Of a DNA stretch of 64,000 bases, positions 22,548 through 36,035 are shown piece after piece. The stretch is from Aquila chrysaetos chrysaetos (lineage: Eukaryota; Chordata; Aves; Accipitriformes; Accipitridae), in NCBI RefSeq assembly GCF_900496995.4, contig NC_044022.1, positions 13,778,938 to 13,842,937 of the forward strand. Direction: 5' to 3'. The position numbers and the translations under genes are program-made. The number at the start of each line of letters is the position of its first letter. Position 1 is the stretch's first letter. The notes under the pieces were generated by a model. The model worked only from the letters and a program-made list of their open reading frames with translations. It did no database searches and was not told where the DNA came from.

Positions 22548-25500
22548 CACAATAGTTATTTTTCACTATGCTCAAGTTTTTGTGCCTGTCCTCATGTTTG
22601 TGCCTTTCTCCAATCCCAATCTTGTGCAGAGTATGTAAAGCACATAAAACCAGTTTGTATCATTGGATCTGTGGTGCTGTCACTGTGTTCCTAGAAGCTT
22701 CAGCAACAGAAGTGACTGATAGAATGGAACAAAATCCAACTCTTTTCCATTGTTGCATTAGAAGGCCAGGGGCTGGCCAGGCTTAACTTAAAGACAATGT
22801 ACATGCTGTAATGGGTCAGGAGCCTGCTGGGCAACCCCTCCCAGCTCTCTCGATGGTGCAATTCAAGTGTACAGCATCTTCTGTGCCTGTGACACTCTAG
22901 AATTTATCTAGCAATCTGTGTGCTATCACGTTCCTTGTCAGTGATAATAAAACCTGTCTTGCCTATAGAGGATTTCCTAATGAGGCACGGAAGGCAATAC
23001 AAGCAAAGCCTCCGTGCATTGGTGATCATTCAATAAATCACAATCGTAAAAGGAGAGGAGGTAGCTCGATTTAAACATAGAGAATTCGAGACTTTTATTC
23101 TGCTGTCACTAATGCAGTAATTCCATGTGCATGGAAAGGTCCCATGATGCTTCAAGTTGTTAATTTAATGCTACCATTTAATGAATAATGTAACAGTATT
23201 GTACAAAACAGTGTAAATTGCCACAATGTCAGGCAAATTGTTTCAGGCTGATCTGGTTTACGCACGCCAGACTTCATGAAATTCTTTTTTTTCCCCATCC
23301 TTAAGCTTGATATATTTATGCATACATAGATCATTCCCCATATTGTGCCTTTTGTGATATTTTAGTGAGGGGTTTTTTGTGTTGTTTTCCTCACTCTAAC
23401 CTACTTCATAGAAATATCTCAAAACAAACTGTAAATATGAAGGTACCTGCATAATGCTCCTCCTGATGTCTTATGTATGGAGGCAGAGGTCTTAAAATTC
23501 CTGGCAGGATTTATAAAACTTAAGCAAACCCATTTCCAATACATCATCTGAGGACTAGCTATGGCATTCCTATCTCTCAGTGAAATTGAAAGTATTTTCC
23601 AAAGTCTGATGGAGTATTCTGCACAGTGCAAGCAAAGCACAGTGTAAGGATGCTACAAACAATCATTTTCCCTTCTGTCGGTTTCATAGTAGTCTGCTCT
23701 GACAGATGTGCGAGATTTTTTTTTTTCTTTAGACTTTCATGCTCATTAAAAGTGAAGGGGAAGGATTACTAATTGCACTGAAATATGATGAAAAGACTTC
23801 AAATACAGCAATTTCATTTTGTTTTTATAAGAAAAAGTCCCAAATGAGCAGAATAAGATTGGTCCTCACAGGAGATTGTTCCTGGAGGGTACTTCTTATG
23901 AGTGCCTTTTGGATTCCAAAACTTCCATCCTTACATTTTTCCTGAAAGGCAAGTATCAATGGAGGAATTTCGTATATGCTATGTATTTTCCATTGTTACA
24001 CAAACTCTTGTCCCAGGAAACCTGTACAGGACTCCAGTGTAGTGTTAGTAGAAATGGAGAACTTGCAGTGTGAGTAAAGATCTCAGGATTTGGCCCATGG
24101 TCTGAAAGAAACCTTGCAGCTTTGTGTACTTTAGCTGAAGGAAATCTTTCTAAGAACATAGCTTACCTTCAGGTATATTGGCACCATTTAGCTACTAAGT
24201 TGTCTTGGGCTTGCTGCAAAATTGCTCTTTGTAGAGCTTAGGAAAGGACGGAGGGATTTAGAGAGCAAAGGGGTAGTACAGGCTGCTTTGTGTCACCTTC
24301 AGTGCATTTTCATATGCTGTACACTGCGGGAGAAGAGCAGTGGATGTCGTCTTTGCCTGTGACAACTCTTTCCTGAAATAAAATGACTAGAAGACACCAA
24401 TGTACTGTGGAATAGCACAGTCCTAACACTCACCCTGTTGGTTTAGTTTATCCTCATGGTTTGTCTGGGCTCTTGTTCTTCATGGCAGAGGCAGGCAGCC
24501 ACTTTTTCAAAAGGGAAATTCTCCTCTACAGTGATTTCTGTGAGCCTTTAGGAACCATGCTTCTACCTAGTTTACTCATCAGAACAAGTGCTTATAGGAG
24601 CTACTTGGAGAGGTAATCTTCACTGACTGTCAGGATGCCAAGTCCCAAGGAAAAGATGTAAAGGATCCAGAGAAGAGATTTCAAGTCTTCTAATTTAATT
24701 CAAGACTTCCAGCCTGCTAGGAGAGGAAAGAAAAGGACATTGTCTGAACATGCTTTAAAATCTTTTTTCTGTCTTGAGGCATCATTTTTTTTCTGTTTAA
24801 CAAAAGTGGGACGTGTAGGAGGTTTGACTCTCTCTCTCACTGATGTTGGCATGCTCATCTTTCAAAAGCTTAGCTTTCATGTTAGCCAGGGCTGCCTTTT
24901 GAATGTGTGCCACATCACCATCACCTGCTGATTTGCAAAACTTGTTTAGTTGAAATGCTTTCTTTAACAAAAGGGAACCTGTATTCCCGAGCAATGGCCT
25001 AACATGTAACTATTTGCAGTTGATAGTGTTTATAGAAAAGGTTAAGAACTCTTTGAGAATATTCTCATACATTTTCTGTAAGAGGCAGATGAGAAAATTT
25101 GATAGTTAAACAAAACTCAAGCTGTTTAAACTCATTTGAGCTAATGCCACCTACCCCTCACCTCTGAGCTTGTGTATGCTCTCACATACATATATATTTC
25201 GCTCATTTATTTAGATCTTGCAGACTTATCTCTTGCAGAGCGGTATTCTAGTTCTGATAACACTTGAAATAAATGAAGGCTGTTCCCTTAGCAACTGCCA
25301 GCTGAATAACCTTAAAATGCAGTGGGAATAAATAGAGTAACTAATATTTGCTGAACTTCTGGGGTTTGTGAAATATTCCTTTTCATAAATCTAGTAAATG
25401 GGCTTCTGCTGAATAAAGGGTGGGTTTTAAAATGATGTGTTATTATTTTGATGTGCAGTGTAATTTGTTTTCTTGGACTGGGATGTCCTGCCACTTTGCA

Positions 25501-28500
25501 GCTGAGTATACTGAGAAAAATTCTGAAAGCCAATTTAATTTTTTCTCCTATTTATTTGTGATTTATGTTTGGTTTTTAAACAGCTCCTTATACCTGAAGC
25601 CATTCACTTCAGAGATAACTGTTTATATTACACTTATATGCTAGCTTAATTCTCTTTCCTCACTTTCTATTAATTTACATGAAAATGGTATTTACATTAC
25701 TTGGAGGCCAGATCCGAAAGAAAATACCTCCATCTTTTGAAGCATGATAATTGGGACTGTGAACTATTATTTGCTTTCCAAGCTCTTTGGACATGTAGTG
25801 AATCTTAATCTATTGTTCGCACAAAGGCCTTGTAAAATGAAACCTTCTTTTTGGTTGTCCTTTGACTCTTGTGTTACAAAAATAAATAATTATGAAACAG
25901 ATCAGTTTAGGGGAGAGGTTTCCTCTGGCCCCCGGACTGCTGGTCAGCTGGATGTTGCTTGGCTTTCTGCCTTCTGGAAGGACAAGACAAAGTCCGTCTG
26001 TTGCTGTGTTCTAGTTAAACGTGGCCAAGGCAATGGTTGGCATGTTTATTCCTCTCACGAAATCCTGGTAAATTCTGACTGGAGGGAAAAAATGATCAAA
26101 ATATCATGATGCAATGCAGTAGCTGCCACTAATTAATTTTTAATATTAAACAATTTTTACAACAGAGGTGCAAGCTACAAAATGCTTGAAAAACCTTACA
26201 GGTGGAACTTCTTCGGGAATCTTTTTTGGATAGCTGAAAGACTGCTAGAAAGGACAGTGGCGATACTACTTTCTATAAAAATAATGCCAATAGTTATTAT
26301 ACATCAGTATGTTATATTTCCTGGGAATAGAATAAGAAGAAAAATATGATATGCTGATACTTTAGGTTGACAAAAGTTGGTATATACCAAGCTGCTCTGA
26401 GTTTATTCTTGTGAAAGTAGGTAAGAAATGTGCAATTAGAACAGAGATGATGAGGTTACCTGTGCTTTAGTTGTTGTAGAATTTCAATCGCTGTCTCAGA
26501 AAATTCTCAGAGGACATCTGTCGTGAGCAATGAGCTCTGCTTTTATGGTAGAAAGTTGGGGGGTTTTTTTGGTTTTTTTTCTCCTGACAAATAGAGCTGT
26601 TCACTACTATTTTTCCTCAGAAGTGTTGGATGACTTTTTTTAATATAAATATATACATGCACACAGTGGATCCAGGTGATCAATCATCTTGAAAATAAAG
26701 ACCAAAAGCATTAAAATGAACCTGAGATTGTGGCAGAACTTAGTATAGAAGTGTAAGAATAGTTCAGATGTGTTGTCCGAAAGGTGGAGGGTTTCATGCC
26801 TACGTATATTGCTTTATTGATGTCTAGGTGGAATATTACAAAGCCGGGACCAGGATGAGACAGAGGCTCCTAGCCAGCTTAGAATGGAAATTGCTGTGTG
26901 AGCCAGGCTACCTCTGGCAGAGAAAGCTAATACTTTGATGGGTCCAGATTTCCTTAAGTGATATTAAATTGGGAGTTTCACAACAATAAGCACTAGCATT
27001 ATGTTGCTGGTGGGTTTGAGTTACATGACATGAACGTAAGCAAAAGCTGTTTTATAGAAACAGACATGAGATAGCTAATTTATTATACTCTGAAAAACCT
27101 TTCTCTTAATTAGGCTGCAAAACTCACTTCTGGTTAGAATAATTTTCAGTTATTAAATGAAAAAGCAGAAAACATTCATCTATTTGACTGACAAAATTTA
27201 AAAGCAGAGTAATACTCTCTTTAGTAAAGTATTGCTGCTGAATACCAACAGCTGTACTAACTGTGTCCATAACAATCATCTGCACTACTGATCATTAACT
27301 TCACAATGAGTAAGAGTGCTGATTTATTTAATGAACCTGCAGGTAATTGTTGTTTCCTTTACTAATTACATCAGGGAAATGAGACCTGTTAGCACTGAAA
27401 TGGCTTGAAATGCTTAAGCAAACCTTTCTGAAGGGTAAAATGCCTGGCTATTTTTCTCTTACTTTCTGCCCTAAGTTTTTTTGTTATTCTCCTGCTGTTC
27501 TAATTAGCGAGAAACCTCTTTTTCATCCCTTAAATAGTGAACTGTGGACATATCATATGCTTTAGTATTCTGGGAAATTCCCCCACATAATTAGAACGTA
27601 CTGCTTATAAAAACACTAGAACACTTCTGTGTTTACAAGGTAAAATTGTATAAGAAAACATTTAAAGTCAGTCTTAAATGCTGAAATTGTTGAAGCTGTG
27701 TTTTCAACAGCTTGGCCTAGCGCAGTACAGCTCTGCTGTTGCTGCTGGCGAGGCAGGTCTGTGGTGAGACCTGCTGGGCTTCTCTTTCACCTCAGAGCTC
27801 TGCACGTGGAAGTAGGGCTCTTGCGACTTTTCTTGGTTTACACAGATTACGGGTTGTCATAACAGGAGAATACCCTGGCCAATTAATCTTAACTTTCTGA
27901 GAAGAGCAGGTCTTAATACTTGATTCAGAATTTCCTGCGAAGAAACCTTGACTTCTGGCTATCCCTAAGTACTTACTGGCAAGCTTCTTCTCTCTTGTGG
28001 CGAGTCCATGAGACAGCAATTGTTCTAGTGTTTATACCTGCTGTTAGAGATGTATATCTTGCTCATAATCTGCTTTTGTTTAGCTTCAGCTTCCAATCAC
28101 TGAATCTTTTTATGTTCTTGCCTGTTTTATCTAACATCATAAATTGCATTTCCTCTCAGGTCCCCTTGTACTTTACCTACTGAAGTGCCAATAAGGATAC
28201 AACCAATTTTTACCTCATCCTTGTTCAGGTGTAAGTTACTGTGAGGACAGGCTCCTCTGTTATCGTGGCTATACCAAAAATTCGTTAGGTCAAAGAGAAG
28301 TGACCTAATTGCCAGGGAGCAGGAATGACTGAGTTGCAATGCTTAGATAATCTGGGATATCAATTTCAGTTCTTGCTATCGCAAATACTTAACTTAATTG
28401 ATTATTGGCAGAGCCTAACATGAGGACTTAATTCTTCCTATCTGAGCTTTAGCATTGAGAGTCATGCAACAATAGCTTAATTCCCTTGTAAAAATGTGTA

Positions 28501-30542
28501 ATGGGTAGTACACTTTATGCAGAAGGGCTTTTTCAGTGAATGCCAGCCTGTTCTGCCTAGATGATCAGAAGGCAAAAAGTCCTTGCAAAATTAGATCTCT
28601 TCATGATTTGACTTTGGTAACTTCCCAAAGATGAGGAAATTCACAAGCAAAGGGTGGAAATACAAGAGTCAGAATGTGTGTTTGAGAGGAGGGAAAATCA
28701 ATAGAATAAGTTTCCAGAAGGCCTCTAAGTTCAGTTACCATCCATATTGGGGCACACACCAGGATCCTGCTTTCTGAGGAAGCATCTCTTGAAAAAGTCT
28801 ACATTCCCTGCTATCACTGTGCCATAGCTCCAAAGCCAAACCACGAAAAAATGTCCAAGCACTTATTTTACAACTGTGAAATACCTGATAGCAGAGAGGA
28901 CAGTAGAAGCCATCTTGCCAAGGCAGAGTTTAATTACACAGGAAGCTATTCTACCACATAATGAGGGCCACCTCTTGGAAAAAGAGCACTGACCACAAAG
29001 GTCTTAGCAACCTGCTGCTGCTATTATAATTGAAACAGAGCAAGCTTCACATTAGTGATAACTTTGATGTGAAAGGACAGAATGATCTTGATGTTCTCTT
29101 GCAATTTATAAAGATTTTAAGTTAAATGAACAGTTCATCTGTCAGTCTTTTCATTTGTCCCCTGTTGTCTTTCTATGCCCTGAAAAAACAATCATTTTAA
29201 TTGAGTTGTTGACTCTCACAGCTCCTTCTGCTAACCCAAGCAAACACTCGGGCATTACCCTCACCTTGCCTTGGTCTAAAACTGCTACCTTTTGCCAATG
29301 ATTTTCTTAAGGACTATAATACATCTTTCCATTTCATTATATCGGGTGTCTGGAATGCAATTTAACTTTAAAAAAGGATCATTATTGAACCTAGTTTACT
29401 TTGATCTGTGAATTGACTTAACTGTAAGTTTTAAAGAGTTATGTTTTTGAAAAAATTTGTCTTTGTACTAAATTGAACTAAAATTTTTTTAACTTGAAAA
29501 GTAATTGCAGCAGAAATGAAATAAAATATTTGAATAAACATAAAGCTGTGGAATTAAAAAATTGAAAAAAATGTCTAACTACATCTGAATTAAACAACAT
29601 GAGACTGGCAGGACTCATTTAAAGGTGTCTAAGACCTAATGAGCACCAGGTTCTGAGGTGAATATTAACAACTCAGCAATACTTGTGGGAATGAATAAAT
29701 GTACATTAGACTTTTAATCTAAAACTCTCAAACTGCATTACAAATAAATACTTCCTCTTTTGCAAAAGTGCTACACAGAAAACTGTGTCTATTTTTAAGT
29801 AGACCATTATTTAATCAGTCAGTATTGTCTCTGGGATTCCTAAGAATAGATTGTGATCCTAATACCTTGGAGTCTTACAAGGTAAAATACTGTCTTTACA
29901 CAGACTATGCTATAATCACATTTGGCTAGTTCACGGATAAAATGCTATTTTTTTCCCCATTTTCGTGACAGAGTTCTGGAGGAGTGTTTTTACATTCTAC
30001 TGTGACTACCTGGAAATATTTCTTTCCCCCATTCTCTGCCCCTGTGTGTGTTCTTTTGGGGAATATTACTATAACAGTTCCATCTTCTTATATGGAAACA
30101 GCTGAAGGTAAGCTCATCTGACTCTCTCTCTACATTGAGCTGCTCACTTCACTCAAGGGGAAGAAATAACAACTTCTTCCTATGGTACTCGTTTAGAAAT
30201 AGACAGCTATACTAACCAAGGACACCCCAGCATGAATTTCTCTTAATCTTTCATAAATTTACAATCATCTCGTGTGTTTTATACAGTAAATATGATTTCT
30301 GTACTCCTTACCTTCTCTATGTGCCACCAGAATTTGATGTTACAGAAAGCTACATGTTCAAAGGAGAGGTGGAAAGGTACAAAAAGACCAAAAAATAAAT
30401 CCCTGTGGAATAAATTTCCAGGTTTCTGCCTTAAGCAGAATCATTTTTTTTCATCATCATAGGTAACTCCCTTCCCTCTCTTAAACCTCCCAGCAATAAA
30501 ACAAAGCAGTAGAGCTTGAATAATTAGGAAAGAAGAGGAACC

Positions 30543-30560
30543 TTTTTTTTTTTTTTTTTT
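30543..30560 (+). repeat. T18 run
   Basis: Mononucleotide tract; no SINE or LINE body recognised on either side. Confidence 0.9.
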
Positions 30561-32777
30561 AAATGGAAATGAACTTTCCCTGATATGTAAAACCATAAAA
30601 TGTCCTTTCGAACTGATTTTGTATCCTAGAAAACTGTTTCCTGTTACCTATGCATCAGAGGTCTTTGCACCCAATTATAGGATATATACTTAGGATCTTT
30701 GCAAGGTCAGTGTGAAAGATGCTCTAAGTATAAGACAGATAATTTAAAATTTTCTTCTGTGTGAAAAATCACCTCTGCCTAAAATGGGTTCATTGTTACT
30801 TAGAATTGGGCCTTGAAAACTTTACAAAGCTCAGTGACATTTCCTTTGAAGTAGAACTATTTTTCAAGTTAATAATACAATGCAGTGATACACAAATCAC
30901 AGTTTATTTTACATATCGTCTTGAATTTTTCACTTTTCCAGTAGAATTGTCTCTCTATACCTGGAGTGCACTTATAATAGGTATTCTTATAAATGATGCC
31001 GAGTATATTGCCTTATAAATTTTGTCACATTCAGCAAAATCATTAATATTTTACAAGGATTATACCATTAAAAACATACTTTCTTGGAATGAAAAGGTTA
31101 TGAAAATGAAATGTCACACACTATGATTTTGCCTTAAAGATCCTAGTCATTTACACAGCATTCTAGAGTGGTAGTATAAAAGAGAACAGTCTTTCTTTTT
31201 GATAGGTTTCATTCAGGAGCCAGAGTTTCACGTTTCATGCAGCATGTTATGTATGGAAATCACTTGGAAAAGGTCACCATCTATCCTAGTCACTTCTTGC
31301 TTAATTAGGCACTGTAATATCATTCATTAAGCAATGCTGTTTTAAAGGAATTCAAGGAAAGATAAGAAATCCTAACGACAATGTCAACTGATATTTATTT
31401 AGGTACATCAGACATGTGCACATGCCTACATGTGTGCTTGACAATGAATGTGAATTGTATATAGAACCACTACATCACATAAAAAGAGGTTTTAAACTCC
31501 CACTTCTTTGCTGCTGTAGTATATGGGGGAATCCTTGGGCTGAAATACAGACACTACAAAACTGAATAGAAAACTCCTTTTAGCTAGAATATAATTTAGG
31601 TGAATGAGTAAAATTGTAGAATCAATTTTAAACTTAAACCTGGCCCAAACTTTTTTTTTAGTTTCAGCTCTTTAAAATATGCTAAAGTTTCAAATGTCAT
31701 GAATGCCTTTGTGCATTTAAAGGAAAGGGTTTTTTATTCAGTGGCTGCTTTTCACCGTTTTGGACACTTTTATGAATGTTGGTAAAGTGAGGGGTAGTGT
31801 AACACATCTCTCTCTCTTGCATGTCTGCATAATGTAAACGTGAATATATTTAGGTTGCACATGGGCCATTCTGAGATATTCTGAGTGGACAGTCAGGGAA
31901 GCTGTTGTTCAAGCAACATACCTGAAACTATTTCCCAGAGTTGTGATGAAGGTAAAACTTTCTAAGATATTATGAATTATGAAAATTGAACCCTTCAAAA
32001 CAGGTTCAATATTCACAAGCCTTTGAAGTCCACCTCCACAGTGTACTTTAGGGTGGGGTAGGCATTTTTATTCCCAAAGCAGGTCATGCAAGGCTATGCA
32101 GGAGCTATACAGCTAAAATGGAAGCAGCTGCTCCTCAGCAGTTGCTCAGGTTAGACCTGTTACTGAGGGTCAGAATGAAGGCCAGGGTTTTGTCTTCAGT
32201 CAGTTCAGAATTACTGGTGGGTGAAGAAGTCTTCACTCTTCAGGCATGGAAGAGGCCATGAACATAGGGAGCATCTCCTTCCTATGATCAACAGTTTAGA
32301 GTGAGATGTACAGGCAAGGGAAGGAGAGCTGGCAGGCAGGATCCCGTAGGAATCCAGTGTGTCTTCCATTAACATTTAAAAATGGAAGAATGGCCAAGAA
32401 ACATTTCAAATTCACCAGACAGATAGGAAATTTAAGTTAATTCCTTCTTTGCTGGAACTTTTTTTTTCAGCTAGTATTATGCAGTTTCTGAGATTTAAAA
32501 TTATGTGCTTTGGAAGCATGGGGGTTTTTAAGTTTCTTTTATTATACTTTCCTGCATTCATTTGTCACTCTTGTTTCCACCATATTTCTGATCAGTGAGA
32601 TCCCAGTTTCCTATCTGGGTTCCTTGAATTGAGATTTTGCATTTATACTCAGATGATGCTGTGTAGATAGCCCAGTTTCTGAAAACACTGAATGCAACAT
32701 TTTTATTTATATAGGGTGCTTCCTCTGAATGTTAGCTCAGTGCCTCTCCTTAGGAGCTCAAGGAACAGTTCAAACAC

Positions 32778-32815
32778 TTTTTTTTTTTTTTTTTTTTCTT
32801 TTCCTTTTCTCCTTC
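32778..32815 (+). repeat. T20 run with pyrimidine tail
   Basis: Twenty T followed by CTTTTCCTTTTCTCCTTC; a simple repeat with no adjoining transposon recognised. Confidence 0.9.
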
Positions 32816-34483
32816 TGCATCTATGCTAGCTTAAGAGGTTATTTCCCTCCCTCCTGGTTTTCACTGTGCCTCTCTGGAATCTGTGCCTCCTTTAAATTTA
32901 TAGGGTAAATTGAACATATGAGTTCCTTGTTTTTCCCAATCAATTAATTCAAGATTTTCATATTAATATGCAGAATTTAACTAGAATTTATTTGCAGCTT
33001 CAACTCTTTTGGGCTGAAGTGAACCCATACAGAAGCCAGATGGAAGAAACACTCAGTGCAGCTCTATTAACCCAGTCTGAGATGGTGACCCAAGATCCTG
33101 CAGTCCAGGAGGAGCTTTGTCCACAGTTCAGTCAATTCTGTAACAGGCATGGCAGCCTTCTGCAAAGTCTCCCAGATTTACTTTGTCTCTGAAAGGGATT
33201 TTGTCTGATACTGAACAAGCCAATATGTTAAAAATGTGGCCCAATATACTAAAGTGTAGTCCTAATTGGAACTGAGGTTAAGGAACTAAAAAGAGGAACT
33301 GAATTGCCCATTTTTCAAGTGTAGATATTTTGTGCTCTGTTAGTAGTGTTCCAAATTACCTCAAGTGTATTCAAAATACCATCTATTTTTTAATCCAGGG
33401 GATCATCTGATGTATTTAATTCTGGATGTCTCTACAGCCCAGTTAGCTGAAGTATACAATGGCTTTAAAAACTTCCAGGGTAGAGCACACAGCCTCTGAA
33501 GTCACTAGGTTGCTTAACTGTGAGTCAGCAACAGCTTTACCAAGGTTAGTTTAGCTCAGCTATAATGCTTGGAGCATATGGGACCACTAAAAATAAATTT
33601 GGTTTTTTTTAATGGAATGAGCCAAACATACGTTTTATGTGAAAACACCCACAACAGTTTGAAAAATATGATTCATTTTCTTATAAACAGAAAGTAAAAG
33701 TTTAAAATGAAAATGTCAGTGATCAGATCTAGAAAGATGTCTTCCTATTTAAATAAGCTGCAAGTCCAATGCAAAGCACACCAAGACTTGTATCAATCCT
33801 TAAAAAGTGCTAGTGAGAGCTGAATGCCAAATAGCTTCCCAGGTGGCATGTTATGCTAATCACTATGGCAATCAGTTATTTATCATTCTTGCAGACATGT
33901 ATTTTCCATTTACGCTAACAGGGTGGTTGATTGGATTTTGTTCATTAAATGAGCAGAGTCAAAACTGGTCTTATAAACTGCTGTTCAAGTTAATTAGTGA
34001 GTATGTGTGTACTCAGAAGCAGAAAACTAAGTTTTAAAATTATAACCTACATCAATCAGGCATCTTTTCTGCATTACACCAAAATCATCCCACTTAGTGT
34101 GTTCAGCATAAAAGAAAAAGTAAAAATGCTGCATTTTCATTTCTCCCATTCTCTGATGGTCTGGCAGTAAATGTGATGTTCTTACTCATAAAAGAGTAAG
34201 AACAGATATTTGCTTTTGCTCTGCTGTCTTACCTAACACTCTCCCAGGTTCTGTGTCTAGCTTAAGAAACAGTGCAAGGATAGGAAGATCCTTAGTAAAG
34301 TTTTGTGTTCGTTCTTTTACAGTCTTTAGTTGATTAGTTATTAGCAGGTAACAAAGATGGCCTGCAAGCACTACCATGAGGTTACAACCTAAACAGTAAT
34401 AATTAAAACAATAACAGTAACGATTTAAAGGCAATCAGTGGTGGAAATGCTTGACTTTGATTCTGGAGATCCAGTTTCAGCTC

Positions 34484-35068
34484 TGTCCTGGTTTTGGCTG
34501 GGATAGAGTTTATTTCCTTTCTAGTAGCTGGTATAGTGCTATGTTTTGGATTCAGTACGAGAAGAATGTTGATAACACGCTGATGTTTTCAGCTGTTGCT
34601 AAGTGGTGTTTAGACTAAGTCAAGGATTTTTCAGCTTCTCGTGCCCAGCCAGCAAGAAGGCTGGAGGGACACAAGAAGTTGGGAGGGGACACAGGCAGGG
34701 CAGCTGACCCAAACTGGCCAAAGGGGTATTCCATACCATATGATGTCATGCCCAGTATATAAACTGGGGGAGTTGGCCTGGGGAGGATTGCTGCTCGGGA
34801 ACTAACTGGGCATCGGTCAGCAGGTGGTGAGCAATTGCATTGTGCATCACTTGTTTTGTATATTCCAATTCTTTTATTATTATTATTATTATTGTTGTTA
34901 TTATCATCATCATCATTATTATTTTCTTTGTTTCTGTCCTATTAAACTGTCTTTATCTCAACCCACGAGTTTTACTTTTTTTCAGTTCTCTCTCCCATCC
35001 CACTCGGTGGGGGCAGTGAGCAAGCAGCTGCATGTTGCTTGGCTGCTGGCTGGGGTTAAACCACGAGA
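34484..35068 (+). mobile_element. Solo endogenous retrovirus LTR with 5-bp target duplication
   Basis: This 585-bp LTR starts TGTCCTGGTTTTGGCTGG and ends TTAAACCACGAGA; the usual terminal CA has become GA. It is flanked by exact AGCTC repeats at 34479-34483 and 35069-35073. It retains a TATA box (TATATAA, 34756-34762) and an ATTAAA signal (34941-34946), with an internal ATT/ATC triplet microsatellite at about 34876-34923. With intact repeats on both flanks it is a solo LTR. It is in the opposite orientation to CNTN5, about 4.8 kb beyond the putative end of that gene. Confidence 0.92.
34876..34923 (+). repeat. ATT/ATC triplet microsatellite within an LTR
   Basis: Runs of ATT, GTT and ATC triplets between the 5' part and the poly(A) signal of the LTR at 34484-35068; the sister LTR has a shorter, degraded version near 9345-9385. 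Confidence 0.85.
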
Positions 35069-35499
35069 AGCTCCTACATTTTATGCCCATGTGGGTGGGG
35101 TGGTTTCATTATCCTGGGTATGTTCACAAGTTTCCCATGCATGCTTGTGAATGTCCCTTTGTAAAACAGAGGCAGACATGTTTTTTCTTCTGTCTACTGC
35201 AAGTGATTTAAAGATCCAGGTCAGGATTTCACAGATCTCAAACGCCTTTTCTTTCTAACTTGTATCACATGCCTAGGAGTAGATTTGATAGCTCTGGCCC
35301 TGGGAATAGGGGGTATTCTGAAACAGAATCTTTTCGATATTAGAGCTTTCTGTGTGAATAGTTCAATATTCATTGGACAGATAAAGTAAGATCTTTAACT
35401 TTGAATTTAAAGCACTTGGGTTCCACAGTTTCCAAACAGGAAGAAGACAAGGTTTGGGAGTCAGTCTTTCACAGACCTTTTTAGTGCTTTGTCCATTGC

Positions 35500-36035
35500 A
35501 CAGGAGAGAACAATGGGAGAAAAAGTTGGGATGTGATAGCTTCTTATCCATTGCCCACTTGTCTCCAAACCAAGGAGTCCTAGTCCTTTTAGCCTCTCCC
35601 CAGGTGGCACATGTTCTAGATGATACCTTTGATCACTTTAGTTGTCTTTCTTGTCATTATTTCTATTATGTCCCTTTTGAGCTGTGGAGACCTCAAGTGC
35701 ACACAGTACCAGTACTGTGATAAAACCAAAGTTTTTTCTTGCAGAAAAGTGTTGTTTCATCTCACTTTCAATAACCTTCCTGATGATACCCAACTTTTAC
35801 ATTGTAGCAGCTGCTATATGGTGAGCCATGAGTTTCTGACTCCCTTTGAGATTATTCCAAGTCCCCTTTCCTGAGTTTCACCTGTCAGTTCCACACTCAG
35901 CGTGAGATTAGCGCAGTTTAGATTTTCTTCACCTCACATGTATTGGCATTGAAACACACTTGCTGCCTTTTTCCTCCCTCACTCTCTTTTGTGCAGTCCT
36001 TCTGGAGTGCTTCAACATTATCTACCATTTAATTA
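35500..36035 (-). mobile_element. Ancient CR1/L3-like LINE fragment (antisense)
   Basis: Read on the plus strand, the stretch follows the reverse of a CR1/L3-type 3' region. Landmarks are CCTTTTAGCCTCTCCCCAGG (35587-35606), TATGTCCCTTTTGAGCTG (about 35667-35684), CCTTCCTGATGATACCCAAC and later ATTGGCATTGAAACACACTTGC (split by small gaps) followed by GTGCAGTCCTTCTGGAG. Divergence is high, with many indels, so the copy is far older than the one at 7090-8152. The alignment is from memory of the family; the ends are approximate. Short open frames over it are not genes. Confidence 0.65.

Larger units (their letters stand above)
22548..34478. other. Intergenic, nothing firm apart from simple repeats
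   Basis: About 12 kb. It holds T-runs at 30543-30560 and 32778-32797 and a 74-codon plus-strand coding-like frame at 32968-33192 (see findings). The stretch 22640-23050 is slightly GC-richer, but I cannot classify it. Confidence 0.55.

Noticed and set aside
25744..26109. A 121-codon plus-strand frame
   Set aside because: No domain, no splice or promoter context, composition not protein-like throughout.
28560..28680. Another MIR-like fragment around AAGATGAGGAAATTCACAAG
   Set aside because: Only one short motif fits; the neighbouring core is missing.
35454..35874. Plus-strand frames of 84-88 codons as genes
   Set aside because: They overlap the antisense ancient CR1-like fragment.
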